Assembly (NCBI RefSeq): GCF_008386585.1
Contig: NZ_VUOB01000073.1
Location: forward strand, 1 to 64,000
Source: Solihabitans fulvus
Lineage (GTDB): Bacteria > Actinomycetota > Actinomycetes > Mycobacteriales > Pseudonocardiaceae
DNA: 64,000 nucleotides
Direction of reading: 5' to 3'
The notes beneath the pieces were generated by a model. It saw only the letters and a list, made by a program, of their open reading frames with translations, made no database searches and was not told the DNA's origin. The translations under genes and the position numbers were made by a program. Shown here one piece after another: positions 8,032 to 16,256 of the stretch. Within the stretch, counting starts at the first letter, position 1, and every line of letters begins with the position of its first letter.

Positions 8032-8310
8032 GCCCGCCTCCTCGTGACTCGGTTGCTGTTGGTGCGACCAGCGTCACTCGGTGTGCACGAACGGGCCAGG
8101 TCACGGGGTGTGCATTGGGTTGTTCACCACCTGTGGAGCCGCTGGTCACCTGCGATGACAAACCACCAGCCCGCACCGTGTTGCCTGAGGTCGAACTCGG
8201 CCGGAGGCCATTCACTCGCTACAGTGGGTCATCGTGTCGGTCTTCTCCGCCAGCGGTTCGCGCCGAGGCCAGACGCGATCGTGGAGACGAACGCACGAGG
8301 GAGTTCACTA
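8032..8310. promoter_or_regulatory. divergent promoter region between the two halves of the candidate pathway
   Basis: This 279-base gap separates the minus-strand dehydrogenase operon from the plus-strand ASCH/XRE/M20 genes. It is somewhat less GC-rich than the genes. GTGTGCA appears twice close together (8081-8087 and 8108-8114), a possible pair of operator half-sites. I could not assign -10/-35 boxes with confidence. Confidence 0.4.
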
Positions 8311-8823
8311 GTGCAGGACGGCCTTTTCGATGACGTGGAGCTCGTGCCTCCGTCGGAGCCGGTGCTGATGTCGCTCAACCCGGAGTACTACGAGTTGATG
8401 TGGCAGGGGCTCAAGAGCCACGAGTTCCGCCGCCGCTACCTCACCGGCCGCGCCAGCACCTGGTACGTCTACCTCACTGCCCCCGTCTCGCGGCTCGCCG
8501 CTGTGATCGACCTGGACACGGCCATCGTGGACACCCCTGAACGTGTCGCCGAGATCGCCGAACGGGTCCGCGTGGGCAACGGCGCGTCGGTGCACGAGTA
8601 CCTGAAGGACCTTGAGCACGGGTTCGCGCTGCCGATCCGCCGCGTGCGGGAGTACCGGGGATTCAGCGCGGCGGAGTTGACGACGATGCTCGGCTCGTTC
8701 CATCCGCCTCAGGGCTACACCCTGGTCGCCAAGCATCCGAGCTGGGTCGCGGTGTGCGACAAGCTCGCCTCGGGTGAGGTCATCAGGGGGATGACGGTGG
8801 ACCACTCGGCGACAGTCCGGTAG
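8311..8823 (+). CDS. ASCH/PUA-like domain protein
   Basis: A 170-residue protein that looks like one ASCH-type (PUA superfamily) domain: a leading strand (PVLMSLNPEYYELMWQGLKSHEFRRRYL), then a WYVYLTAPVSRLAAVIDL segment, closely follows the ASCH pattern (l.l...y...i..G.K..E.R). ASCH domains bind RNA or modified nucleotides. The GTG start was chosen because GAGGGAG lies about eight bases upstream and the recognisable domain begins shortly after; a longer in-frame extension is not protein-like. It is first of a plus-strand set with the XRE-like regulator (22 bases on) and M20-like gene, divergent from the five-gene operon. Confidence 0.6.
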   Translation: MQDGLFDDVELVPPSEPVLMSLNPEYYELMWQGLKSHEFRRRYLTGRASTWYVYLTAPVSRLAAVIDLDTAIVDTPERVAEIAERVRVGNGASVHEYLKDLEHGFALPIRRVREYRGFSAAELTTMLGSFHPPQGYTLVAKHPSWVAVCDKLASGEVIRGMTVDHSATVR

Positions 8824-8845
8824 GCAGTTGGCACGCGGAGGGGCG

Positions 8846-9661
8846 ATGGCGCGAGCAGGCAGGAACATCGACAGCCCTGCGGTCACCCCGTTGCGCCACG
8901 CGCGTTCGGCCATCCCAGCCACGCTCGAACAGGTCTGCGCCGACCTCGACAAACACACTCCCGAGGGTTCTTCCGGGGTCACCCCGAGCATGCTGTCGGG
9001 CTGGGAACGGGGAAGGCACACCACCAGCGTGAAGTACCGCGCCCTGCTCTCGGACTACTACGGCCAACCGCCGGAGACGCTGTTCGCCCACCAGGACGCG
9101 AGGCTCTCCGCCGCCGAAGAAGTCCCGCAACTTCTGGTCGGGCACCAGGATCTCCGTGCCGCGATGGTCGATGTGGTCGAGCGCGCCGAGCGCTACCTCG
9201 CCATCGCTGGTTCGCGATCGCGCGATGTGGTCTACCTCCACGCCATCGAGACCGCGCTGGCCGTGCGGCCGGAGCTCGTGCACTACCGGGTGCTGTTCGG
9301 CCCGCCCCGCCACACCGACCTCACCCAACACCTCCTGCGGCTGCTGGAGCTGCGCGACCCACACGACCGCAGCTTCGGGCTCAAGACGTTGCACGTGGGC
9401 GTCATCGCCGACGAGCTGGACATCCCGGAGCGGTTCTTCTGCGCGTCCGAGCACTCCGCAGTCGTGCCCATCCCGAGCCTCACCTCGGTCGACGCGTTCG
9501 ACTCCGGGATCCTGCTCGGCGCCGGGGCCGCGGAGCGGCTGATCGACCACGCCCGCCAGTGCTACGCCGCCGCACGGCGCGTCGAGACACCCGCCGCCGT
9601 GCGGACGTTGCCGATGCCGCGCACTCCACACGTCAACCCCGGTCAAGGAGGGCAGGTGTGA
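8846..9661 (+). CDS. XRE-type helix-turn-helix regulator with C-terminal ligand-binding-like region
   Basis: A 271-residue protein. Residues about 10-75 form a XRE-like HTH (PLRHARSAIPATLEQVC...GVTPSMLSGWERGRHTTS...LLSDYYG), which is typical of actinobacterial pathway-linked regulators. The remainder includes VVERAERYLAIAGSRSRDVVYLHAIETAL, compatible with a phospholipase D-like/DUF5919-type sensor fold, although no HKD motif is seen. ATG at 8846 has GGAGGGG upstream. It probably controls the divergent operon and its own transcript (inference). Its stop overlaps the GTG of the next gene. Confidence 0.65.
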   Translation: MARAGRNIDSPAVTPLRHARSAIPATLEQVCADLDKHTPEGSSGVTPSMLSGWERGRHTTSVKYRALLSDYYGQPPETLFAHQDARLSAAEEVPQLLVGHQDLRAAMVDVVERAERYLAIAGSRSRDVVYLHAIETALAVRPELVHYRVLFGPPRHTDLTQHLLRLLELRDPHDRSFGLKTLHVGVIADELDIPERFFCASEHSAVVPIPSLTSVDAFDSGILLGAGAAERLIDHARQCYAAARRVETPAAVRTLPMPRTPHVNPGQGGQV

Positions 9662-10887
9662 CCATGAGTTCCTGCCGCTGGCACGACGGTGCCGACCATG
9701 CTCACATCCTTGCCGCCGCCAAAGAGGATCACGACTCCGTCCTCGACCTGACCCGCGCGCTGATCCGCATCCCCAGCCGCGGCGGCATCGACCCCTACGA
9801 CCCGATCATCACCCTGCTGTCGACCTGGATGAGCGAGCACGACCTACCCGTCAACGTGGTGCACGACGCCACCGGCGCGGCGGTCGGTCTGACCAGCGAG
9901 GTCAGTGGCGCGGTCCCTGGCCCGCTGTGGGTGCTGGACGCCTGCTTGGACTCCGCGCCCTTCGGCGACGAGAACGCCTGGACCCACTCCCCCACCTCCG
10001 GCATCACCGACAGCGGCTGGATGTGGGGGCGCGGCAGCTCCGACTCCAAGGTCGCCGTCGCGATCTTCTGCCACCTGGCGGTCAGGTTGGCCGCAGCCAC
10101 CGAACACCTGCACGGGACACTGGTGCTGCTGTTCGACCTCGACGAGCACACCGGCGGGTTCGGCGGCGCGAGGCAGTACTTCGAAGGCCCCGACGCGCCG
10201 CCGGAAGTGGCCGGGGTGATGATCGGCTATCCCGGCATGGACAAGCTCGTCGTCGGCGGGCGCGGCGTCTACCGGGTCGGGCTCCACGTCCACGGCACGT
10301 CCTCGCACTCCGGTGGCAGCACGGCAACCCCCAACGCCATCGAGAAAGCCTCGCACCTGGTTCGCGAACTTGCCGCTGTGAAGCTTCCTGACGGGGCCAG
10401 GGCGGATTTCCCCTTGCAGGGCAAGGTAACCGTCACGGCCATGCGGGGCGGCGAAGGCTATTCGGTGACCCCCGACCTGTGCACGATCAATGTCGACGTC
10501 CGGACCACGCCTGTCTTCGACGACGTCGCGGCCGCGAGCCTGCTGGAACGCGTGGTCGCCGAGGTGGACCAGGCGTGGCCGGGTACGCAGCCGACGCTGA
10601 TCGAGGTCACGACGCGGTGGCCGGCGTTCGCCCTGCCAGCCGACTCTCCCCTGCGATCCACTCTGATCGAGGCCGCCCGCGCGTTCGGCGTCGACGTCCA
10701 GCCCAAGATCGCGGGACCATCCAACATCGGCAACTACCTTGCCGGACTCGGCATCCCCGCGACCGCCGGCTTCGGCGTCGCCTACACCGGGCTGCACGCG
10801 ACCGACGAGCGCTTCCGCACTGACACCGTCCCCACGGTCCAGGCCATCTACCACGCCGCGCTGGTGAGGTTGCTCGGTCCGCAGTAA
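9658..10887 (+). CDS. M20/M28-family peptidase-like protein with altered metal ligands
   Basis: A 409-residue protein with the overall M20 (ArgE/DapE/carboxypeptidase G2) layout: catalytic domain, dimerisation insert (GRGVYRVGLHVHGTSSHSGG), catalytic domain. The usual HxD is CLD (Cys96-Asp98). The bridging Asp129 (WGRGSSDSK) and general-base Glu163 remain, but the second Glu of the EE pair is His164 and the ePx ligand region reads IGYPGMD; the C-terminal GLHATDE keeps its His. It may therefore be a metal-swapped hydrolase, an amide-forming enzyme or a binding protein. GTG overlaps the regulator stop (GTGA) with AAGGAGG upstream; an ATG lies two codons in. Confidence 0.75.
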   Translation: MTMSSCRWHDGADHAHILAAAKEDHDSVLDLTRALIRIPSRGGIDPYDPIITLLSTWMSEHDLPVNVVHDATGAAVGLTSEVSGAVPGPLWVLDACLDSAPFGDENAWTHSPTSGITDSGWMWGRGSSDSKVAVAIFCHLAVRLAAATEHLHGTLVLLFDLDEHTGGFGGARQYFEGPDAPPEVAGVMIGYPGMDKLVVGGRGVYRVGLHVHGTSSHSGGSTATPNAIEKASHLVRELAAVKLPDGARADFPLQGKVTVTAMRGGEGYSVTPDLCTINVDVRTTPVFDDVAAASLLERVVAEVDQAWPGTQPTLIEVTTRWPAFALPADSPLRSTLIEAARAFGVDVQPKIAGPSNIGNYLAGLGIPATAGFGVAYTGLHATDERFRTDTVPTVQAIYHAALVRLLGPQ

Positions 10888-10986
10888 GGGCCCCAAAAGA
10901 GTGGTGGCGCCGGCAACACAGCCGTTCCGCGGCGATACGTTGCACTTCCTGGATAAAGTGCGCTCCCTGCCAAGGGGAGCCGCATC

Positions 10987-13812
10987 ATGGAAAATTCGGA
11001 TTCGTCGGCGAACGCCCGATCCGCAACTCATCGCGCACGGGTTTCGGTCGAGGTCAACGTCAGGCCGTGGACTCTGCCCATCGACGCAATCGTGTTGTCG
11101 GTCGGCGGAGCGTTGGGAAACCTGGGGCTAGTCGTCAGGGAGCAGTTCCCCCAAGCGCAGTGGCAATCTGTGCAGCTCGCTAGCATCACCCCGGACCGCC
11201 CCGGCACGCTTTTGCTACGTGCGCGCGAGGTTCCGGGGAGCGGGCCCTGGCTTGCGGTCCTCACCTCGCCGCAGGACGACGACGGGGTCCGCTCAACATT
11301 CGATACGATCGTGCTAGCCACGACAAACGCCCTCCGAGTGGCGGCCGAGGCTGGTGCCTCCGCCGTTGGAATCCCCATACTGGGCACGGGCGCTTTGGGA
11401 CTCTCGATGAGTAGAGTCGCCGCTGTCGCGGTGCCGGCCGCGATCGAGGCAGCCGACGGATTGCCACTGCGGCACTTGGCGTTCCTGACCACGAACAAGC
11501 CCGACGCGGAGACTGTGACAGCCGCGCTCGAAGGCAGGCTGCCTCTGTCAGACAATCAGGAACCCGGTGACGGGAACACCCGTCCATTCGACCTCGCCGG
11601 CGGTGTGTCCGGCGACTGGGTGGACCCGAACTCCGGTATTCCGCTCGACAAGGACAACCTTGGCGTCGCACCTTATGTGTCCATGCTCGCTACGGTGATC
11701 GCCGACCGGAAGACGCCGACTCCCCTGTCCGTGGGGATCTTCGGGGAGTGGGGATCCGGCAAGAGCTACTTCATGGGGCTGCTACGCCACCAAGTGGCTG
11801 AGTTGACCGCGTCCAGCAATCTAGGCTACTGCGCCAACGTCGCCCAGATTGGTTTCAACGCCTGGCACTACTCGGACGCGAACCTGTGGGCGAGCCTTGG
11901 CGATGAGATCTTCCGACAGCTCGCCGGCCCCGAACCGAACTCGGAGGACCGTCGGCGAGAGTTGCGCGTCAAGCTGACCGAGCGACTGGACCAACGCGCC
12001 GAACTTGAGGCCGCCACACACCAGGCACGCACGACCGCCGCAGAACTACAGGCAAAGGTGGATGCTGCCGTCGCAGCTAGAGAAGCCCGCACGGGCGACC
12101 TGATCACGGCGCTACGCAAGTCGCCGGAGGTGCGCCGACAGCTGAACTCACTGTGGCGCAGCCTAGGTGTCCACGACCAGGCCGAACAGGCAAAGCTCCT
12201 GGCAGCGCAGCTGCACGGCACACTGACCGATGTCGCCGCCCTGCGCCGAGCCCCAATGGACCGGGCAGGCAGGCTGACCCTCGAATTCGCAGGATTCGCG
12301 CTGGTCGCGGGCGTGGTCCTGGCTGCGTTCGCCCCCGCGTTCCGAAGTTGGCTTGCCGGCGTTACCGGCGCGTTGACCGTGGTGTTCGGGGTTGGCACCT
12401 TTGTGATGGCGCGTGCTCAATCCGGCCTTCGCGCGCTGCGGTCGCTTGGCGAGGACCTGCGCTCCGGCACAGATCGCGCTTCCCGGGACCGATCACTGTC
12501 GGACGCGTCCGTGCCGCTCGAAGCGCTCCGACAGGCCGAGGCCGACCAACGCGTGGCCGAGGCACAGCTGAGCAAGGTCGTGTCACACGTTGGCGAACTG
12601 GGGCGACAGCTCGCCGAATTGGCTCCCGGCCGGCGGCTCTACCGTTTCCTGGCAGACCGCGCCGCCGGCGACTCCTATGCACGCAACCTCGGTCTGATCT
12701 CCATGATTCGCAAGGACTTCGAGCAGCTGATCGCGCTGTTGGCGGATCAGCAGAAGGGCGCCGACGACGGTACCGCCCACGGACCGATCGACCGGATCGT
12801 GCTCTACATCGACGATCTGGACAGGTGCGAACCCGAACAGGTCGTCGAGGTGCTGCAAGCGGTGCACCTGCTGCTGGCGCTTGAGCTGTTCGTGGTCGTC
12901 ATCGGCGTGGATCCTCGATGGTTGCTGCGGTCACTGTGCAGCCACTACGAGGACATCATCAACGAAGACCCGATCGTCGGTCGCTGGCACGTGACGCCGG
13001 CCGACTACCTTGAGAAGATCATCAATATTCCCATGGTGTTGCCTGGCATGCCGCAGGGCAGCCTGCGGCGACTGCTGCGGTCGATCGTCGACGGCGACGG
13101 AACCACGTCGCATGACATACCCATCCCCGATCGGCTCACCCCAGAGGCTTCCTCTCCGGGAGGCCACGTCGATCCTGGGATCTCCGTCGAGGCGGGTTCC
13201 GAGGTCGAGGCACAACTGCGGCGCACAATGTCCAGCACGCCACCACAGCCACTGACGGAACCGGAGCTGGCGTTACTGTCGGCACTGGACGTGCTCATCG
13301 ACACGCCACGAGAGGCCAAGCGGCTGTTCAACCTCTATAGGATGCTGCGCGCCACACGGGACCTGTCCGAGGCGTCCCAGTTCCTGGGCAACGGCGACCA
13401 GCCCGGCGAGTACGAGGCGGTGGTCGTGCTACTCGGCCTTCTCACCGCCCACGCCAGCCTGCTGGAGCAGGTGCTGTACACCCGCCCCGATCCGGCTCAC
13501 AACATCGCGGGTGGTCTCATGCGCCGACCGTCAAACACCCCGTGGACCCAGTTCGTCGACGACACCGAACCCCGCGACGGGGTCAACCGCGTGGTTGGCG
13601 TGGTATCTGAGCAGTTCACGCGGGACTGGTCCCGGCTGCACGACGGTCTGGCATATGGGTTGACGGGTGTGACGCTGGCCGACCTGTCAGTGTTCCAGCG
13701 CTGGGTACCGAGGATTCGCCGCTTCTCGTATGCCCTCGTCTCGAAGGATGAACCCGGCGAGCGACGAAGCGAAGATCTCGGCATTGCGGACAAGCCGGGA
13801 CCGCGCTACTGA
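10987..13812 (+). CDS. KAP-family P-loop NTPase with N-terminal macro-like domain
   Basis: A 941-residue protein. Residues about 20-180 resemble a macro (ADP-ribose-binding) domain: DAIVLSVGGALGNLGLVVRE, then GIPILGTGALGLSMSRVA. A KAP NTPase follows, with Walker A GEWGSGKS (253-260), a long charged coiled coil (about 320-420), two hydrophobic membrane segments (about 432-478, the usual KAP insertion), a second coiled coil, and Walker B IVLYIDDLDRCEPEQVVEVL (about 605-625). KAP NTPases are membrane-associated; several are tied to phage exclusion (for example PifA of F plasmid). ATG at 10987 follows AAGGGGAG. It is monocistronic between a 99-base gap and a strong terminator. A defence role is inferred from architecture and neighbourhood. 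Confidence 0.8.
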   Translation: MENSDSSANARSATHRARVSVEVNVRPWTLPIDAIVLSVGGALGNLGLVVREQFPQAQWQSVQLASITPDRPGTLLLRAREVPGSGPWLAVLTSPQDDDGVRSTFDTIVLATTNALRVAAEAGASAVGIPILGTGALGLSMSRVAAVAVPAAIEAADGLPLRHLAFLTTNKPDAETVTAALEGRLPLSDNQEPGDGNTRPFDLAGGVSGDWVDPNSGIPLDKDNLGVAPYVSMLATVIADRKTPTPLSVGIFGEWGSGKSYFMGLLRHQVAELTASSNLGYCANVAQIGFNAWHYSDANLWASLGDEIFRQLAGPEPNSEDRRRELRVKLTERLDQRAELEAATHQARTTAAELQAKVDAAVAAREARTGDLITALRKSPEVRRQLNSLWRSLGVHDQAEQAKLLAAQLHGTLTDVAALRRAPMDRAGRLTLEFAGFALVAGVVLAAFAPAFRSWLAGVTGALTVVFGVGTFVMARAQSGLRALRSLGEDLRSGTDRASRDRSLSDASVPLEALRQAEADQRVAEAQLSKVVSHVGELGRQLAELAPGRRLYRFLADRAAGDSYARNLGLISMIRKDFEQLIALLADQQKGADDGTAHGPIDRIVLYIDDLDRCEPEQVVEVLQAVHLLLALELFVVVIGVDPRWLLRSLCSHYEDIINEDPIVGRWHVTPADYLEKIINIPMVLPGMPQGSLRRLLRSIVDGDGTTSHDIPIPDRLTPEASSPGGHVDPGISVEAGSEVEAQLRRTMSSTPPQPLTEPELALLSALDVLIDTPREAKRLFNLYRMLRATRDLSEASQFLGNGDQPGEYEAVVVLLGLLTAHASLLEQVLYTRPDPAHNIAGGLMRRPSNTPWTQFVDDTEPRDGVNRVVGVVSEQFTRDWSRLHDGLAYGLTGVTLADLSVFQRWVPRIRRFSYALVSKDEPGERRSEDLGIADKPGPRY

Positions 13813-13844
13813 GGTTGCTCGACTCGAAGTTGGTCGGCGATATG

Positions 13845-13883
13845 GCGCGGCCCCAGGCATCCGAGTCATGCCTGGGGCCGCGC
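13845..13883. terminator. bidirectional hairpin terminator
   Basis: A perfect 16-bp stem (13845-13860 with 13868-13883) with a 7-base loop lies between the convergent KAP gene and the DUF397 gene. It can serve both strands. Confidence 0.8.
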
Positions 13884-13891
13884 AACAGTTG

Positions 13892-14131
13892 TCAGGCCCT
13901 GTCGAACTTGCCGGCCTTCGCGGCGTTGAGGAACGAGGCCCACACAGCCGGCTCGGCGGCGAGGACGCCGCCGTTGACGCCGACCTTGCTGTCGTGCACA
14001 GCGTGTCCGGCCTCGGTCGGCAGCACCGCGACCATCACGCAGTTGCCGCCGCCACTGCCGTCGTTGCTGCGGATGGACTTCCTCCATCGCAGCTCAGGGG
14101 AACCGAGGCCCCTGTTGTTGCTGGTCACCAT
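13892..14131 (-). CDS. DUF397 small protein
   Basis: A 79-residue protein with the DUF397 pattern: LRWRKSIRSNDGSGGGNCVMVAV, then VHDSK, then a C-terminal AVWASFLNAAKAGKFD. DUF397 proteins are small partners of XRE/DUF5753 regulators in actinobacteria, as in the WhiJ/AbaA-like systems that modulate development and antibiotic production. It lies 32 bases downstream of such a regulator on the same strand. Confidence 0.9.
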   Translation of the reverse strand: MVTSNNRGLGSPELRWRKSIRSNDGSGGGNCVMVAVLPTEAGHAVHDSKVGVNGGVLAAEPAVWASFLNAAKAGKFDRA

Positions 14132-14163
14132 GTATCACCTGTTCGATGTGTCGGACGTCCCGT

Positions 14164-15039
14164 TCAGGGCGCGAAGTCGTCCGCCGCACCGAGGATCAGC
14201 GCCTTCGAGGCTCGGGCGTCCAGCGCAGCGATCTGTTTGCGTCCCCACGCCACCCTATAAGCCTTCGTGGCGTTGAACGTGTCTCGGTAGAACGCCTCGT
14301 CGGCGCCAGCGATCTCGACCTGATCGCGAGTGGGCTCGTTGTTGAAGCGGAGCACGTAGAAGGCCGTGCCCATCGCCGGATAGCTGCCTGGGTTCATCGG
14401 CTGCACCTGGATCGTGACGTTCTCCTGGTCGCAGGCGGCTGCCAGCGCAAGCAGTTGCTCGTGCATCGTGTCCCGCCCGCCGACGACCACCCGAAGAGCC
14501 AGTTCGTGCACGATGCAGTGGATCACCGCTCCCGACTCACGCACGGCCTCCTGCCTTCGCTGACGAACGGCGCACAGCTCGTCGATCCGCGCCTCGGACA
14601 GGACATCGCCGTTGCCGAGCCACAACTCCCTCATGTAGCCGGCAGTCTGGAAGTACAACGGGATCAGGTCGATCGTCACCACCATGATCTCGCTGGCGCT
14701 CGGCTCCCACTCCAGGAACGCGCGCGTTTTCGCGGGCACGAAGTTGGGAAAGTCGCCGCGTTTGACGCTGGCCCTGGTCTGCTTGGCCAGATCCAACAGC
14801 TCGTCCAACGCGCCATCGGGGATCTTGTACGCCGTGGCCAGGATGCGGATCTCGGCTTGCTTGAAGGTCTGCTGCTGGCCGTTCTCCTTGCGGGTCAGCG
14901 TCGAGCCGTCGACCTCGATGAGCCGAGCCGCCTCGTCTCGACTCAGTCCGGCTTCCTTGCGGTAGCTACGGAGCGCTCGACCGAGCTGCATCCGCTGGAC
15001 GATCGCGCTGTTGTCTGGACTGTCGTCGCGACGAGCCAC
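14164..15039 (-). CDS. XRE-family regulator with DUF5753 domain
   Basis: A 291-residue protein with an N-terminal Cro/C1-type HTH (LGRALRSYRKEAGLSRDEAARLIEVDGSTLTRKENG) and a C-terminal DUF5753 domain (PLYFQTAGYMRELW, RQRRQEAV, HCIVHELALR, VQPMNPGSYPAMGTAFYVL). GTG at 15039 has AAGGAG seven bases upstream. It pairs with the DUF397 gene in a two-gene operon (WhiJ-like module). Three TGCACGTG palindromes sit just upstream, between it and the divergent nine-gene cassette, and are plausible binding sites. Confidence 0.88.
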   Translation of the reverse strand: MARRDDSPDNSAIVQRMQLGRALRSYRKEAGLSRDEAARLIEVDGSTLTRKENGQQQTFKQAEIRILATAYKIPDGALDELLDLAKQTRASVKRGDFPNFVPAKTRAFLEWEPSASEIMVVTIDLIPLYFQTAGYMRELWLGNGDVLSEARIDELCAVRQRRQEAVRESGAVIHCIVHELALRVVVGGRDTMHEQLLALAAACDQENVTIQVQPMNPGSYPAMGTAFYVLRFNNEPTRDQVEIAGADEAFYRDTFNATKAYRVAWGRKQIAALDARASKALILGAADDFAP

Positions 15040-15083
15040 CTGTCCACTCCTTCATGGTGCGCCAGCATCCGTCAGGTTCATTC

Positions 15084-15158
15084 TGCACGTGCAACAGCGT
15101 GTGATCGCACCTGACCTGCGAATCATCCATCCGGGTGCACGTGATTTTTGCACGTGCA
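15084..15158. promoter_or_regulatory. three TGCACGTG operator-like palindromes
   Basis: TGCACGTGCA occurs at 15084-15093 and again at 15149-15158, with the 8-base core TGCACGTG also at 15136-15143. All three lie in the intergenic region between the divergent XRE/DUF5753 regulator and the plus-strand small-protein cassette. The spacing of the last two is 13 bases. The sequence around them is AT-richer, as expected for a promoter. Confidence 0.55.
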
Positions 15159-15283
15159 TGCTCTACTTGTTGGCAGCCGCACGTGGGCCGCGCCGATCAG
15201 GATCAAGATGATCCCGCATCCCCTCACAGCCCGCGCACCGGCTCCACGACGTCCGGATCGAGCCGCGAGAGCAGGGGATGGAC

Positions 15284-15604
15284 ATGGGTGCCGAGATCGT
15301 GAGCAGTTGGGTGATCGCCACAGGCAACGGCCATGGCGACCCGCTCCATGTCGCCGTCGGCGTCACCGACGGCGCACAGGTAACCGTCAGCGTCGTACGC
15401 CCCGAGGGCGAAATCGCACCGTTCGGCATGGCCGACTTGCGTTGCGACGAGGTGCCGGTGATGTCGGTCAAGGCCGCCGAGCAGCTGGCGCACGCCCTGC
15501 GTGCCGCGATCTCCGTCGCCAGGGGTGCGGCGAGAAGCATGACCGTCCTCGCCTACCCCCTCGGCGCACCGAACGTCGCGGCACGGGAGGTGGCGAGGTC
15601 ATGA
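15284..15604 (+). CDS. small hypothetical protein, first gene of the regulatory cassette
   Basis: A 106-residue protein without a recognised domain. It shows alternating beta-strand character (GDPLHVAVGVTDGAQVTVSVVRPEGEIAPFGMADL) followed by a helix (VKAAEQLAHALRAAISVARGA). ATG at 15284 was preferred because AGGGG lies six bases upstream; an in-frame ATG at 15278 sits too close to it. Its stop overlaps the next start (ATGA). Confidence 0.6.
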   Translation: MGAEIVSSWVIATGNGHGDPLHVAVGVTDGAQVTVSVVRPEGEIAPFGMADLRCDEVPVMSVKAAEQLAHALRAAISVARGAARSMTVLAYPLGAPNVAAREVARS

Positions 15605-15804
15605 TCAACGACCGAGCCACGTGGAGGATCGCCTGCCGCGACGTGTTCGGTCGCGAGCAGACGCTGCTGATCAAGTTCGTCGGCGAGCGCCGGATCGTGG
15701 TCGCCACTCCGCCCGGCGAGGCCGCCTACCTCGACGCACCCGCACTGCACGCCCTGCGCGAAGTCCTGTCCTCGCCGTGGCTGACCGGGCAGGTGACGTC
15801 GTGA
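15601..15804 (+). CDS. small hypothetical protein, 67 residues
   Basis: Overlaps the preceding stop (ATGA) and the next start (GTGA). The predicted fold is a short beta sheet with one helix (RACRDVFGREQTLLIKFVGERRIVV-like region, then LDAPALHALREVL). The layout recalls small actinobacterial proteins that co-occur with XRE regulators. No function is recognised. Confidence 0.6.
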   Translation: MINDRATWRIACRDVFGREQTLLIKFVGERRIVVATPPGEAAYLDAPALHALREVLSSPWLTGQVTS

Positions 15805-16256
15805 CGATCACGATGGGCGCCCCGGTGACGGTCTGGCTGCTCGTGGGCATCGTCTCGCTCAGCGGTCTGGCGTGCGGGATCGGGCTCTACCTGACCTGCC
15901 GCCTGGTGTTCGCCCAGCTGCGTACCGAGGTCCAGACGCTGGCCGCGCACCTCCTGCTGTCACTGGCAGGCAGCGCTCCAACGTCGGCGCGCCGCCTGCT
16001 TCCCGCAGCTGATGAACCCGATGAGCCGCCGCCCGCGCCTGCGTTTCCCCCGACCGGGCGCGGTCGGCACGCGGAGGGCCCGTCGTTGGGCGAGCACGCC
16101 CCCGACAACCTCGCCGACGGCGGACCCTCCGCATCCAACATCCCGGCCGTCCGACCTGGACCGGCGCATCGACTGCCGGGCTCGGCTGCCGCGGCCGGCA
16201 CCGTCGTGGTGGGCGCCCCGGTGGTGTGCGGCGCGAACCTGCGCGGTGCGCGGTGA
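15801..16256 (+). CDS. small membrane-anchored hypothetical protein
   Basis: A 151-residue protein with one N-terminal membrane segment (VTVWLLVGIVSLSGLACGIGL, about residues 8-30), a short amphipathic helix (FAQLRTEVQTLAAHLLL) and a long Pro/Ala/Gly-rich tail likely to be disordered. The GTG start overlaps the preceding stop. Function unknown. Confidence 0.55.
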   Translation: MTITMGAPVTVWLLVGIVSLSGLACGIGLYLTCRLVFAQLRTEVQTLAAHLLLSLAGSAPTSARRLLPAADEPDEPPPAPAFPPTGRGRHAEGPSLGEHAPDNLADGGPSASNIPAVRPGPAHRLPGSAAAAGTVVVGAPVVCGANLRGAR

